DNA of 18,022 nucleotides from Planctomycetaceae bacterium UBA4732. Lineage in GTDB: Bacteria > Planctomycetota > Planctomycetia > Gemmatales > Gemmataceae. Shown here one piece after another: positions 8,133 to 15,289 of this stretch. Under the pieces are notes generated by a model. The model was not told the DNA's origin. It was given only the letters and a program-made list of their open reading frames with translations, and did no database searches. The stretch spans positions 1 through 18,022 of the forward strand of contig DHJA01000082.1 of NCBI GenBank assembly GCA_002404095.1, written 5' to 3'. Numbering within the stretch: position 1 is the first letter of the stretch; each line of letters opens with the position of its first letter. A program made the position numbers and the translations under genes.

Positions 8133-8208
8133 AGGTACTAACCAAAAGCGAGCGGCGGGGTTCGTCCCCGCAGGGACAAGGCCGGCGGCTCGCCTACTGC
8201 TAGTACCT
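8133..8208 (+). repeat. Nested hairpin in the leader of the FHA-GAF-phosphatase gene
   Basis: Three stems nest: AGGTACTA (8133-8140) with TAGTACCT (8201-8208), GCGAGC (8148-8153) with GCTCGC (8188-8193), and GCGGGG (8155-8160) with CCCCGC (8166-8171) around TTCGT. The inner part belongs to the same repeat style as 6766 and 4861, while the outer AT-richer stem is unique. It lies between the predicted promoter and the ribosome site, so it would be transcribed into the leader. It could attenuate transcription or protect the mRNA end; this is inference. Confidence 0.8.
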
Positions 8209-8220
8209 TTAGTGTCGCCA

Positions 8221-8224
8221 GGAG
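8221..8224 (+). promoter_or_regulatory. Ribosome binding site choosing ATG 8232
   Basis: GGAG lies seven bases before ATG 8232. The ATG at 8227 is followed at once by a stop, and GTG 8229 is in frame only one codon upstream, so 8232 is the preferred start. Confidence 0.55.
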
Positions 8225-8231
8225 TCATGTG

Positions 8232-9866
8232 ATGGCAACTTTGCAAGTCGTTAAGCCGGACGAAGGGACGCAGATTCCTTTGGACGGCGACAAATTCATC
8301 TTGGGCCGAAATCCCGAGTGTGGAATCGTCATCCCCATCACTTCGGTCAGCCGTGAACACGCCCAGATCGTCCGCGTGGACGGCCACTATTTCATCGAGG
8401 ACAAGCAAAGCCGCAACGGCACGTTCGTCAACAACCAAGCCATCACCAACCGTACGCCGCTCAAGAACAACGACAAGATCCGCATCTGCGACTTCCTCGC
8501 CGTCTTTCAGGAAAACGACGGCGGCGAGGACGCGCCGGAGGAACCGACCAACACCACCGTCGAGGCGGTACTCAATCAGAGCAGTCACTTGCTGCTCGAA
8601 TCCCAGCCGGCCGAACGGCTGCGCGGCTTGTTGGAGATTAGCAGCAACCTAACTAAGACGCTCCAGCTCGAACAGCTCTTCCCCAAGATAGGCGACAGCC
8701 TGTTCCAACTATTTCGTCAGGCCGACCGCTGTTTCCTTATCCTGGCGGAGGACGACGGCAAAAAACTCATCCCCAAAATGGTGAAGACGCGTCAGCCTCA
8801 AGAGGAAACGTCCGCGCGCTTCAGCCGCGGCATCGTGCGGCGGTGCTTGCAGGACAGTCAAGCCTTTTTGAGCGCGGACGCCAAAACCGACGAGCGCGTC
8901 CAGCTCAACCAGAGCGTCATGGACTTCCGCATCCGCTCGGTCATGTGCGTGCCATTGTGCGCCCCCAACGGCAAGGCCTTCGGCGTCATCCAACTCGACG
9001 CCCAGCACAGCACCAAGAAATTCAACCAGGAAGATCTTAAATTGCTCTGGGGCGTCGCTAACCAGGCCGCCGTCGCTTTGGACAACGCCCGGCTGCACGA
9101 AGAGACCGTCCATCAGGAAAAGGTCCAGCGCGACTTGGTGTTGGCGCGCCAGGTGCAGATGAGCTTTCTGCCGCGAACTCTGCCGAAGGTGGCCGGCTAC
9201 GAGTTCTACGCCCACTACAATCCGGCCAACGAAGTCGGCGGCGACTATTACGGTTTCATTCCGTTGGCCGACGGCCGGCTCGGCGTGACGCTGGGCGACG
9301 TGGCCGGCAAGGGAGTTCCGGCCGCGCTGCTGATGGCCAAGCTGTCCTCCGACGCCCGCTTCAGTATGCTCACCGAGGCGGAACTCGGCCGGGTCGTCAG
9401 CAAGCTTAACAACCTGCTCTACGAGTTCACCAGCCCGATGGACCGCTTCGTCACTCTGGCCGCGGCGGTTCTCGATCCGATCAATCACTCCGTCACCCTG
9501 GCCAACGCCGGCCACGACTCGCCGATGTGGTATCACCACGCCGACCGCAGGCTGACGGACGCCGTGCCCATGGCGATCTCCGGCTTGCCCCTCGGCATCA
9601 TGGAAGACTACCAATACGACTCATGCGGGGTCGTCTTACAGCCCGGCGATTGCCTGGTGATGTTCAGCGACGGCCTCACCGACATGCTCAGCCCCGGCGG
9701 CGTTCGGTTCGGCTTTCCAGGCATTCGCGAAGCTGTCCAAGATGCGTCCGGCCCCACCACCCCGCGCGTCATCGGCGAGTTGCTTCTCCAGGCCGTGATG
9801 CATCACGCCTCCGGCCGCGAGGCGCCGGACGACCTGACGATGGTTTGTTTCGGCCGGGTCGATTGA
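8232..9866 (+). CDS. FHA-GAF-SpoIIE (PP2C-type) protein phosphatase
   Basis: This 544-residue cytoplasmic regulator likely dephosphorylates a Ser/Thr protein such as an anti-sigma-factor antagonist (RsbU-like role). The N-terminal FHA domain (about 1-95) keeps the phosphothreonine-binding residues: LGRN (Gly25, Arg26), SREH (40-43) and RNGT (61-64). A GAF domain covers about 140-288 (RSVMCVPLCAPNGKAFGVIQ, then FNQEDLKLLWGVANQAAVAL). A helical linker (289-312, ending in LARQVQMSFLP, typical of RsbU/SpoIIE proteins) joins the phosphatase domain. Its metal-binding motifs are intact: GGDYY (336-340, Asp338), GDVAGKG (356-362, Asp357), FSDG (478-481, Asp480) and PDDLT (532-536). The FHA domain implies input from a Ser/Thr kinase not seen here. 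clpS follows after 15 bases, so the two probably share the promoter at 8088. No sigma factor or antagonist lies nearby. Confidence 0.92.
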   Translation: MATLQVVKPDEGTQIPLDGDKFILGRNPECGIVIPITSVSREHAQIVRVDGHYFIEDKQSRNGTFVNNQAITNRTPLKNNDKIRICDFLAVFQENDGGEDAPEEPTNTTVEAVLNQSSHLLLESQPAERLRGLLEISSNLTKTLQLEQLFPKIGDSLFQLFRQADRCFLILAEDDGKKLIPKMVKTRQPQEETSARFSRGIVRRCLQDSQAFLSADAKTDERVQLNQSVMDFRIRSVMCVPLCAPNGKAFGVIQLDAQHSTKKFNQEDLKLLWGVANQAAVALDNARLHEETVHQEKVQRDLVLARQVQMSFLPRTLPKVAGYEFYAHYNPANEVGGDYYGFIPLADGRLGVTLGDVAGKGVPAALLMAKLSSDARFSMLTEAELGRVVSKLNNLLYEFTSPMDRFVTLAAAVLDPINHSVTLANAGHDSPMWYHHADRRLTDAVPMAISGLPLGIMEDYQYDSCGVVLQPGDCLVMFSDGLTDMLSPGGVRFGFPGIREAVQDASGPTTPRVIGELLLQAVMHHASGREAPDDLTMVCFGRVD

Positions 9867-9881
9867 AGCGGAGCAACTGCC

Positions 9882-10211
9882 ATGAGCGAACCGATGACTC
9901 TGCCGGCCATTCCTCAGCCGCGTTTGAAGGAGCGCACCCAACGGCAACCGCCTTACAACGTCATCCTCCTCAACGACGACGATCACTCCTACGAATATGT
10001 GATCGCGATGTTGCAGGTGTTGTTCGGCTATCCACGCGAAAAGGGATATCAAATGGCGAAGGAAGTGGACTCGACAGGCCGCGTCATCCTTTTAACGACA
10101 ACAAGAGAACACGCGGAGTTGAAGCAGGAGCAGATTCACGCCTTCGGCCCCGACCCGCTCATGGCGAGATGCCAAGGGTCGATGACGGCGGTCATTGAAC
10201 CGGCAGTGTAG
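9882..10211 (+). CDS. clpS: ATP-dependent Clp protease adaptor ClpS
   Basis: The 109-residue protein has the ClpS fold: a variable N-terminal tail (1-24), then YNVILLNDDDHSYEYVIAML (25-44) and a C-terminal half ending KQEQIHAFGPDPL and MTAVIEP. ClpS delivers N-degron substrates to the ClpAP or ClpCP protease. The acidic NDD (31-33) of the substrate pocket is kept. A gap-free alignment by eye to remembered E. coli ClpS puts Asp63 at the position of His66, Ala59 at Met62 and Tyr37 at Met40, so binding preference may differ. GGAG (9870-9873) lies eight bases before ATG 9882. The gene sits 15 bases after the phosphatase gene on the same strand. No clpA or clpC is present in the window. An inverted repeat follows the stop. 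Confidence 0.93.
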   Translation: MSEPMTLPAIPQPRLKERTQRQPPYNVILLNDDDHSYEYVIAMLQVLFGYPREKGYQMAKEVDSTGRVILLTTTREHAELKQEQIHAFGPDPLMARCQGSMTAVIEPAV

Positions 10212-10220
10212 GGCGGGTTT

Positions 10221-10286
10221 CTACAAGCCCCGAGCGCAAGCGAGGGGGTTTTGCGTCAACCCCTCGCTTGCGCTCGGAGCTTGTAG
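10221..10286. terminator. Long hairpin between convergent clpS and HEAT-repeat genes
   Basis: The arms 10221-10247 and 10260-10286 pair over 27 bases with one mismatch (10229/10278) around a 12-base loop. The core CGAGCGCAAGCGAGGGG has its own small CGC-AA-GCG fold. It fills the space between two convergent stops (10211 and 10299), which suits a bidirectional terminator. No T-run follows on either strand, so it may instead be a repeat element lodged at gene ends. Confidence 0.7.
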
Positions 10287-10298
10287 AGCAAACATTCG

Positions 10299-12461
10299 TC
10301 ATTTGCTCTTCGGCGGCATCAGTCGCAGCAAGGCGCCGCTTACCGAACGCCGAACGTCGCCTTCGGGATCCTCCAGCGCCTTACCCAAGGCCCGAACAAG
10401 TTCGTCACGGTAGGCTTCCGTGGCCTTCGGACCGGCTCGGCCAATCGTGTCCGCCGCGGCCTGACGCACCTGAACGCTATGATCGTTCAAGGCGATCACG
10501 GCCTCCGGCAGCGCCCGTTGTAGTTCCTCGCCGCCAATCGCTTCGAGGGCGCGAAAAGCCGTAATGCGAACTGTCGGGTCGCCCGTCACCAACTCCGGCT
10601 CGGTTCTCTGGTTCGGCACAAGATTAAGGGCCGCCACCGTCTGCGAGTGGTTGAGCATTCGCGTCAATGTCGGCGCCGCCGAGCGGGCGCGCGGGCCGAA
10701 GCGTTCCAGGGCGGTGGCGGCGGCCAACCGCACGCCAAGGTCCTGATCTCTTAACAGGTCCGTCGTGCCCAGAACCGCCGCCTCCGCTTGATCAGAGCTA
10801 AACTTCTTCTTGGCCGTTTCCGTTTTCGTCAGTTCACCCAATGTCCGCGCCGCGGCCCAGCGCACGAAAATGTCCGGGTCGCGCAACGCCTCCGTTATGG
10901 CATCGACGGCGGAGAACGACCCTTCCCCCAGGCTTTCCAGCACGTCCATCGCGGCGCGACGCGACGCCACGTCCGGCGCCGTCAGCTGTTGCTTCAAGGC
11001 GGCAACCGTTTTTTCCAACCCGTGGGACAGGGAATCGAACGCCTCCTGTTCCGACTTTCCCTTTTCCGACTTTTTCTTGGGCGGAATCGGCTCATCCGCG
11101 GCTGCCAGGATCAGCGCCGCGCCTGCGAATCGGGCCGCTTGAGGCTTCACCCGTTTGCCCGTCGGATCCGTCGGCTCGGTGGGGGTGGGGGCGACGGAAG
11201 GCTCCGCCGGCGTCTCGCCCGCGGCCAGGTTCTTCAGCCGCTGCCGAATGACGGCCAAATCCGAGAGAATGGAGATGGCCGTTTGCCGCGCCTCGGGGTC
11301 CGGATCCTCAACCGCCGCCGCCAGAGGCGCGGCGTTCTTCTGGAACATGTCGAATACGCCGGCCAGGCGGTGGTAATACTTGTTCTCTTCCTGCAAGGCA
11401 ATGGCCGCATCGTCGGAGTCGGATCGAAACGTGGCGAAATTCTTTTCAGGGATAACCGAGATGTCCAACATCTCAAGAGTGATTCGCGCGAAGGCGTGCA
11501 AGCAAGCGCGACGGATTTCGACCGGCTGGCTAGGAGCCAGCCCTTTTTGCAGAACCGCCTTCCATACCAGCTCAGTGTAATCCACGAAGCGGCTTTGCAC
11601 TCCCTCTTGGAGGCCGAGGGAGCTTTGCATCTCTTCGGACGCCACGCCCGATAGGTTCACCAAGGCGTTGGCCGCGGTCACGCGGAGGTCCAAGGGATTT
11701 TTCGCGTCGTCCATCAGCTGAGCCAACGTTCCCACGACTTTCGCGGGTTCAAGCGGCTCAATCTGGCCCAGCGCGCGGGCGGCGGATCGGCGCGCCTCCT
11801 CGTTCGCCGCCGCGGCGTTCGCGTCTCTCTGCTTCGCCAATTCCACCAGATCGGGAGTCAGGTCTTTGAGCAATTCCGCGAGGTAGCCGACGTGGATTTT
11901 TGGCGCCGCACTGCCCGTGCGCAACGAGCCGCTGCTTCCGATCTGAGCGAGGCGGTCCAGCTTGCGGGCGGCGGCGGCGGTTTCGCCGATCAGGTTGGCC
12001 GTCGCCGCCTTGGCGAGCCAGGAGGCGGATCGCAGCGCGGGTTCGGTTTGTTGGGGCGCCGCGCGAACCGCCTTGATGGCGTCTTGGGCTTTCTGCACGA
12101 ACCGTTGGGCGACTCGTTTGCGGGCGTTTTCGTCATTGGCCAACCGCTTGTCCTGCACTTCGGATGAAACGAAGGCTTGCGACGGCCAATCCTGGAGCAG
12201 GAGGGCGCGGCTCAGCTGGTCCAGCTCCATCTGGTCGATGAGCTTGTTCATTTTTTGTAGGCGTGCATCGAGGTCTTGCGCCGGCGCCGCCTTGAGGATT
12301 TCCTGAAGGGCGCCGACGGGGTCGTCGGGCGGCGGTGGCGCCTGGGGGACGGCGACGGCCGCGGCCGTGGTGAGAATGGTGAAAAGCAGCCCCAAGGCGA
12401 ACGGCCGCGGCCGTCGAAGACGGGAAGCCGCGCTCTGGGTGGAAACCCTGGTGAACAACAT
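10299..12461 (-). CDS. Exported HEAT-repeat protein
   Basis: This 720-residue protein is made mainly of alpha-helical HEAT-type repeats. Such scaffolds mediate protein-protein contacts; no catalytic motif is visible. An N-terminal signal (RLRRPRP then FALGLLFTILTTAAAVAV, 15-38) followed by a proline-rich segment points to export. Repeats are clearest at about 223-272 (EEARRSAARALGQIEPL), 385-405 (DPDPEARQTAISILSDLAV), 496-545 (ASRRAAMDVLESLGEG; DPDIFVRWAAARTLGEL), 573-590 (DQDLGVRLAAATALERFG), 628-643, 660-678 (HSVQVRQAAADTIGRAGP) and 698-715 (DPEGDVRRSVSGALLRL). A low-complexity Pro/Thr/Lys linker (about 416-475) divides the two halves. ATG 12461 is chosen because the signal peptide follows it directly; its GGAG is 12 bases upstream, and an in-frame ATG 12566 would add 35 unlikely residues. 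Confidence 0.85.
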   Translation of the reverse strand: MLFTRVSTQSAASRLRRPRPFALGLLFTILTTAAAVAVPQAPPPPDDPVGALQEILKAAPAQDLDARLQKMNKLIDQMELDQLSRALLLQDWPSQAFVSSEVQDKRLANDENARKRVAQRFVQKAQDAIKAVRAAPQQTEPALRSASWLAKAATANLIGETAAAARKLDRLAQIGSSGSLRTGSAAPKIHVGYLAELLKDLTPDLVELAKQRDANAAAANEEARRSAARALGQIEPLEPAKVVGTLAQLMDDAKNPLDLRVTAANALVNLSGVASEEMQSSLGLQEGVQSRFVDYTELVWKAVLQKGLAPSQPVEIRRACLHAFARITLEMLDISVIPEKNFATFRSDSDDAAIALQEENKYYHRLAGVFDMFQKNAAPLAAAVEDPDPEARQTAISILSDLAVIRQRLKNLAAGETPAEPSVAPTPTEPTDPTGKRVKPQAARFAGAALILAAADEPIPPKKKSEKGKSEQEAFDSLSHGLEKTVAALKQQLTAPDVASRRAAMDVLESLGEGSFSAVDAITEALRDPDIFVRWAAARTLGELTKTETAKKKFSSDQAEAAVLGTTDLLRDQDLGVRLAAATALERFGPRARSAAPTLTRMLNHSQTVAALNLVPNQRTEPELVTGDPTVRITAFRALEAIGGEELQRALPEAVIALNDHSVQVRQAAADTIGRAGPKATEAYRDELVRALGKALEDPEGDVRRSVSGALLRLMPPKSK

Positions 12462-12681
12462 GATGGGATTACGCTCCTGACAAAAAGGAGACCGGGGCGC
12501 GCCGCTCCGGGGATTGGGGGGGGGAAGAGCTTCTCCCCCGCAAGGAATATGCCCTGCCTTCTCCATGTTGGCTTAACGAAGAGTGAACCGCAAGCGTGAA
12601 ATGAGCGCACGTCGGCCGTGACAATCCGCGCGCTCCGCCGTGTTTTCCTGAACCCCCGTTGGCGGACGGGGCGAAGTTTGC
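12462..12681. other. Non-coding gap upstream of the HEAT-repeat gene
   Basis: This stretch holds the presumed leader and promoter of the minus-strand HEAT-repeat gene. I find no convincing -35/-10 pair. It includes a run of nine G (12516-12524) preceded by two GGGG runs within about 30 bases, and a C-rich block just after it. No credible small gene or RNA is visible. Confidence 0.5.
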
Positions 12682-12747
12682 CGTTTAGCCGCGACCCGAA
12701 GGGGAGCGCGGGAAAAGACGCGCTCCCCTTCGGGTCGCGGCTAAACG
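12682..12747. terminator. Perfect 29-bp inverted repeat after the SDR gene
   Basis: The arms 12682-12710 and 12719-12747 are exact reverse complements with an 8-base loop (GGAAAAGA). The arms contain ACCCGAAGGGG, which itself can fold (CCC-GAA-GGG). The element begins two bases past the SDR stop and so would be transcribed at the end of that gene. It is a strong candidate for its terminator or an mRNA 3' stabiliser, although no T-run follows. Confidence 0.75.
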
Positions 12748-12749
12748 AA

Positions 12750-13490
12750 CTACATCGTCCGACCCCCGTCCACGACGACGACCTGTCCGGTCATCATCGC
12801 CCCGCCGAGTGCCAGGAAAACGACGATCTCCGCCACGTCTTCTGGCGTGGAAGCGCGGCGGAGCGGCGTACCCTGGACCGAGCGCTCGACCATTTCTTCG
12901 TGTCCTTCCAGCCAGCGGGTCAAAATAGGACCGGGCGCTACGGCGTTGACGCGCACACTGGGAGCAAATGCGCGGGCCAGCGATTTGGTCAGACAATTAA
13001 GGGCGGCTTTGCTGGCAGCATAGGGAATGCTGCTGCCAACGCCCTGTAAACCGGCCACCGAGGTCACATTCACGATCGAACCGTTGCGCTCACGCAGCAG
13101 CGGCAATGCCGCCCGACAGGCGTAAAACGTGCCTTTGAGATTGACGGCAAAAATCCCGTCCCACACTTCGTCGGTGAGGGCGTCGAGGTCGGCGTGATCG
13201 ATGAAATGCGTCGTGCCGGCGTTGTTGACCAACACGTCGAGGCCGCCGAACTCCTCGCGGCAGCGCGCGACCATAGCGCGGACGGCGCCGTCGTTGGCAA
13301 CGTCGGCCTTGCATAGCAGGGCGGGGACGCCTGCCTGGCGCACTTCGGCGGCGGTTTCCTCCGCCTCCTTTTGCGAACGCGAATAGTTGACGGCGATGGC
13401 CAAGCCGCGCTTGGCCAATGCAACGGCGACGGCGCGGCCGACGCCGGTGGCGGAGCCGGTGACGAGGGCGGACTTGCGTGGAGTACTCAT
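12750..13490 (-). CDS. Short-chain dehydrogenase/reductase (FabG-like SDR)
   Basis: This 246-residue classical SDR, a probable cytoplasmic NAD(P)H-dependent oxidoreductase, shows every family motif. The Rossmann cofactor motif is TGSATGVG (11-18), then NNAGT (89-93), Asn117 in FAVNLKG, Ser144 in VTSVAG, and Tyr157/Lys161 in YAASK, completing the Asn-Ser-Tyr-Lys tetrad. PGPILT (187-191) and the C-terminal DGGRTM (241-246) also match. Its similarity to FabG covers many substrates, so the reaction cannot be named. The start at 13490 is supported by GAGG seven bases upstream. A long inverted repeat follows the stop. It is divergent from the Uma2-family gene, with about 120 bases between starts. 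Confidence 0.92.
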   Translation of the reverse strand: MSTPRKSALVTGSATGVGRAVAVALAKRGLAIAVNYSRSQKEAEETAAEVRQAGVPALLCKADVANDGAVRAMVARCREEFGGLDVLVNNAGTTHFIDHADLDALTDEVWDGIFAVNLKGTFYACRAALPLLRERNGSIVNVTSVAGLQGVGSSIPYAASKAALNCLTKSLARAFAPSVRVNAVAPGPILTRWLEGHEEMVERSVQGTPLRRASTPEDVAEIVVFLALGGAMMTGQVVVVDGGRTM

Positions 13491-13603
13491 TGAGGAACCT
13501 CGATTCCAATCGTTGATTCTGACTTCGCTATGGATCGCTCGCTCTTAATGATATACTCTCAAAAGACGACTCGTTTCCGCGCTCGCCCAAACGCTCGTTT
13601 GTC

Positions 13604-13608
13604 AGGAG
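13604..13608 (+). promoter_or_regulatory. Ribosome binding site choosing ATG 13614
   Basis: AGGAG lies five bases before ATG 13614. An in-frame ATG at 13530 has no comparable site and would add 28 residues of unlikely composition, so 13614 is preferred. Confidence 0.6.
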
Positions 13609-13613
13609 TGCCC

Positions 13614-14276
13614 ATGATCGCGCTTGCAACGGCCCCCGCAACTTCTCGTACGGCGGCCGAACTGCTGGACCAACTCGGCGGCATTCCGCCAGAGCGCGTC
13701 CTCGTACAGCCGTCGCCCGGCCACGCCACCGAACAAGACTTGATTCGCCTGCGAGACCAGGAGGACAGACTCTGCGAACTGGTGGACGGCGTTTTAGTGG
13801 AGAAAGGCATGGGCTACTACGAGTCGCGCGTGGCCGGCGTCCTGTTTTTTTTCTTAGAGACATTTCTCGGCAAGCACGACCTCGGCGTCGTAAGCGGCGC
13901 CGACGGCACGGTTCGCCTTATGCCCGGCCTAGTCCGCATCCCCGACTTGGCATTCGTCTCCTGGGAGCGCTTGCCTGGCCATGAAATTCCGTCCGAGCCG
14001 ATTCCCGATCTTATTCCCAATCTGGCTGTGGAAGTCCTCAGCGTCAGCAACACCAAGCGTGAAATCGACCGCAAAATCGGCGAGTATTTCCACGTCGGCG
14101 TCCAATTGGTCTGGGTGATTGATCCGCCGACCCGCACCGCCGAAGTCTACACGGGGCCCGACCAATGCACCGAACTAACCGAGAAGCAATCGCTGAAGGG
14201 CGGCGCGGTGGTGCCTGGCTTCTCACTGTCCCTGCGGCGTCTTTTCAATCGCGCCGACTGTCTGCGTGGGAGCTAA
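13614..14276 (+). CDS. Uma2-family (DUF820) PD-(D/E)XK-like protein
   Basis: This 220-residue protein belongs to the Uma2/DUF820 family, a restriction-endonuclease-like fold common in planctomycetes and cyanobacteria; the biological role of these proteins is poorly known. The motifs are in order: ELVDGVLVEK (55-64), RIPDLAFVS (108-116; Asp111), NLAVEVLSVSN (136-146; Glu140), then KREIDRKIGEYFHVGVQLVWVIDP, with Lys154 in the usual lysine region. The Asp-Glu-Lys arrangement suggests an intact nuclease active site. The gene stands alone: no toxin-antitoxin or mobile-element partner is next to it. It converges on hemF with only four bases between stops. Confidence 0.9.
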   Translation: MIALATAPATSRTAAELLDQLGGIPPERVLVQPSPGHATEQDLIRLRDQEDRLCELVDGVLVEKGMGYYESRVAGVLFFFLETFLGKHDLGVVSGADGTVRLMPGLVRIPDLAFVSWERLPGHEIPSEPIPDLIPNLAVEVLSVSNTKREIDRKIGEYFHVGVQLVWVIDPPTRTAEVYTGPDQCTELTEKQSLKGGAVVPGFSLSLRRLFNRADCLRGS

Positions 14277-14280
14277 TCCG

Positions 14281-15180
14281 TTAGTCCCCTTCCGCCGCCC
14301 AGTCGCGCGGCTTCAGGTATACCTCATACAGTTCCGCCTCGCGTGTACCCGGTTCCGGCCGGTAATCGTAGCGCCAGCGCACCACCGGCGGCAGCGACAT
14401 CAGGATCGACTCGGTGCGTCCGCCGGTCTTGAGGCCGAACAGCGTACCGCGGTCATAGATCAGGTTGAACTCGACGTAACGGCCGCGGCGAAACTCCTGA
14501 AACAACCTTTCACGCTCTGTATAAGGCTCATTCTTACGACGCTCGACGATGGGCAAGTAGGCGTCGAGGAAAGAATCGCCGCAGTCGCGCACGAAGGCGA
14601 AGAGGCGTTCGCCGTCGCCTTCGAGGTGATCGAAGAAGAGTCCGCCGACGCCGCGCGGTTCGTCGCGGTGCGGCAGGTAGAAATACTCGTCGCACCATTT
14701 CTTGAGGCGCTCGTAGTCGATCAAGGGGGCGTGACGCAAACAGGCGCCGCGTAGAACGCGGTGGAAATGAATCACATCCTCGCGGTAGGGGTAATACGGC
14801 GTCAGATCGGCGCCGCCGCCGAACCACTGGCGTTGACCCTTAGTGAGAAAGCGGAAGTTGGCGTGAACGGTGGGAATCATGGGGCTGCGTGGATGCAGCA
14901 CCAAAGAGACGCCGCAAGCGGTGAAGTCACGGCCTTCGCCGGGCACTTGTTTGGCGAACTCCTCGGACATTTCGCCGTGTACATCGGAGAAATTGACGCC
15001 GGCCTTCTCGAAGACGCCGCCATCGGCCAGGACGCGCGACCGACCGCCGCCGCCGCCCTCGCGCTGCCAGGAGTCTTCACGGAAACGGGCGCCGTCGAGC
15101 GCTTCCAACGCGGCGACAATCCGATCTTGAAGATCGCGGAAGTAGGCGGCGGCGCGGTCGCGGAGAGGTTCGGTCGGCAT
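14281..15180 (-). CDS. hemF: Oxygen-dependent coproporphyrinogen III oxidase
   Basis: HemF oxidatively decarboxylates coproporphyrinogen III to protoporphyrinogen IX with O2, a late step of heme synthesis, in the cytoplasm. From ATG 15180 the protein is 299 residues, equal to E. coli HemF. Signature blocks are [19 protein letters not shown] (33-51), [24 protein letters not shown] (His96), HANFRF (His106), [14 protein letters not shown] (119-132), His140, [15 protein letters not shown] (160-174; His171), [19 protein letters not shown], and [33 protein letters not shown]. The metal-site histidines appear intact. An in-frame ATG 15225 would add 15 residues; neither start has a strong ribosome site, so length decided. 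No other heme gene is adjacent. Presence of HemF suggests the organism can make heme aerobically. Confidence 0.96.
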   Translation of the reverse strand: MPTEPLRDRAAAYFRDLQDRIVAALEALDGARFREDSWQREGGGGGRSRVLADGGVFEKAGVNFSDVHGEMSEEFAKQVPGEGRDFTACGVSLVLHPRSPMIPTVHANFRFLTKGQRQWFGGGADLTPYYPYREDVIHFHRVLRGACLRHAPLIDYERLKKWCDEYFYLPHRDEPRGVGGLFFDHLEGDGERLFAFVRDCGDSFLDAYLPIVERRKNEPYTERERLFQEFRRGRYVEFNLIYDRGTLFGLKTGGRTESILMSLPPVVRWRYDYRPEPGTREAELYEVYLKPRDWAAEGD

Positions 15181-15289
15181 GGCTGGACTATACCGAATTT
15201 CGCGGCCGATTTCAAAGCGTCTCATTGTATCTTCATCATCTTCCTGCTACGCTGAGTCTGTTTCCCGACCTTCCGTGGAGCGGGCGCAC

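Noticed and set aside
8709..9614. Long open frame on the minus strand opposite the FHA-GAF-phosphatase gene
   Set aside because: It mirrors a gene with all motifs intact on the plus strand; its Val/Gly/His/Arg-rich sequence shows no family motif. Long antisense frames are expected at this GC content.
13513..13557. TTGATT and TATACT as a promoter for the Uma2-family gene
   Set aside because: The hexamers are 33 bases apart, and nothing like a -35 lies 16-18 bases before TATACT.
15225..15253. TTGTAT and TACGCT, 17 bases apart, as a promoter for the HAD-fold gene
   Set aside because: Spacing is right, but each hexamer matches the consensus at only about half its positions.
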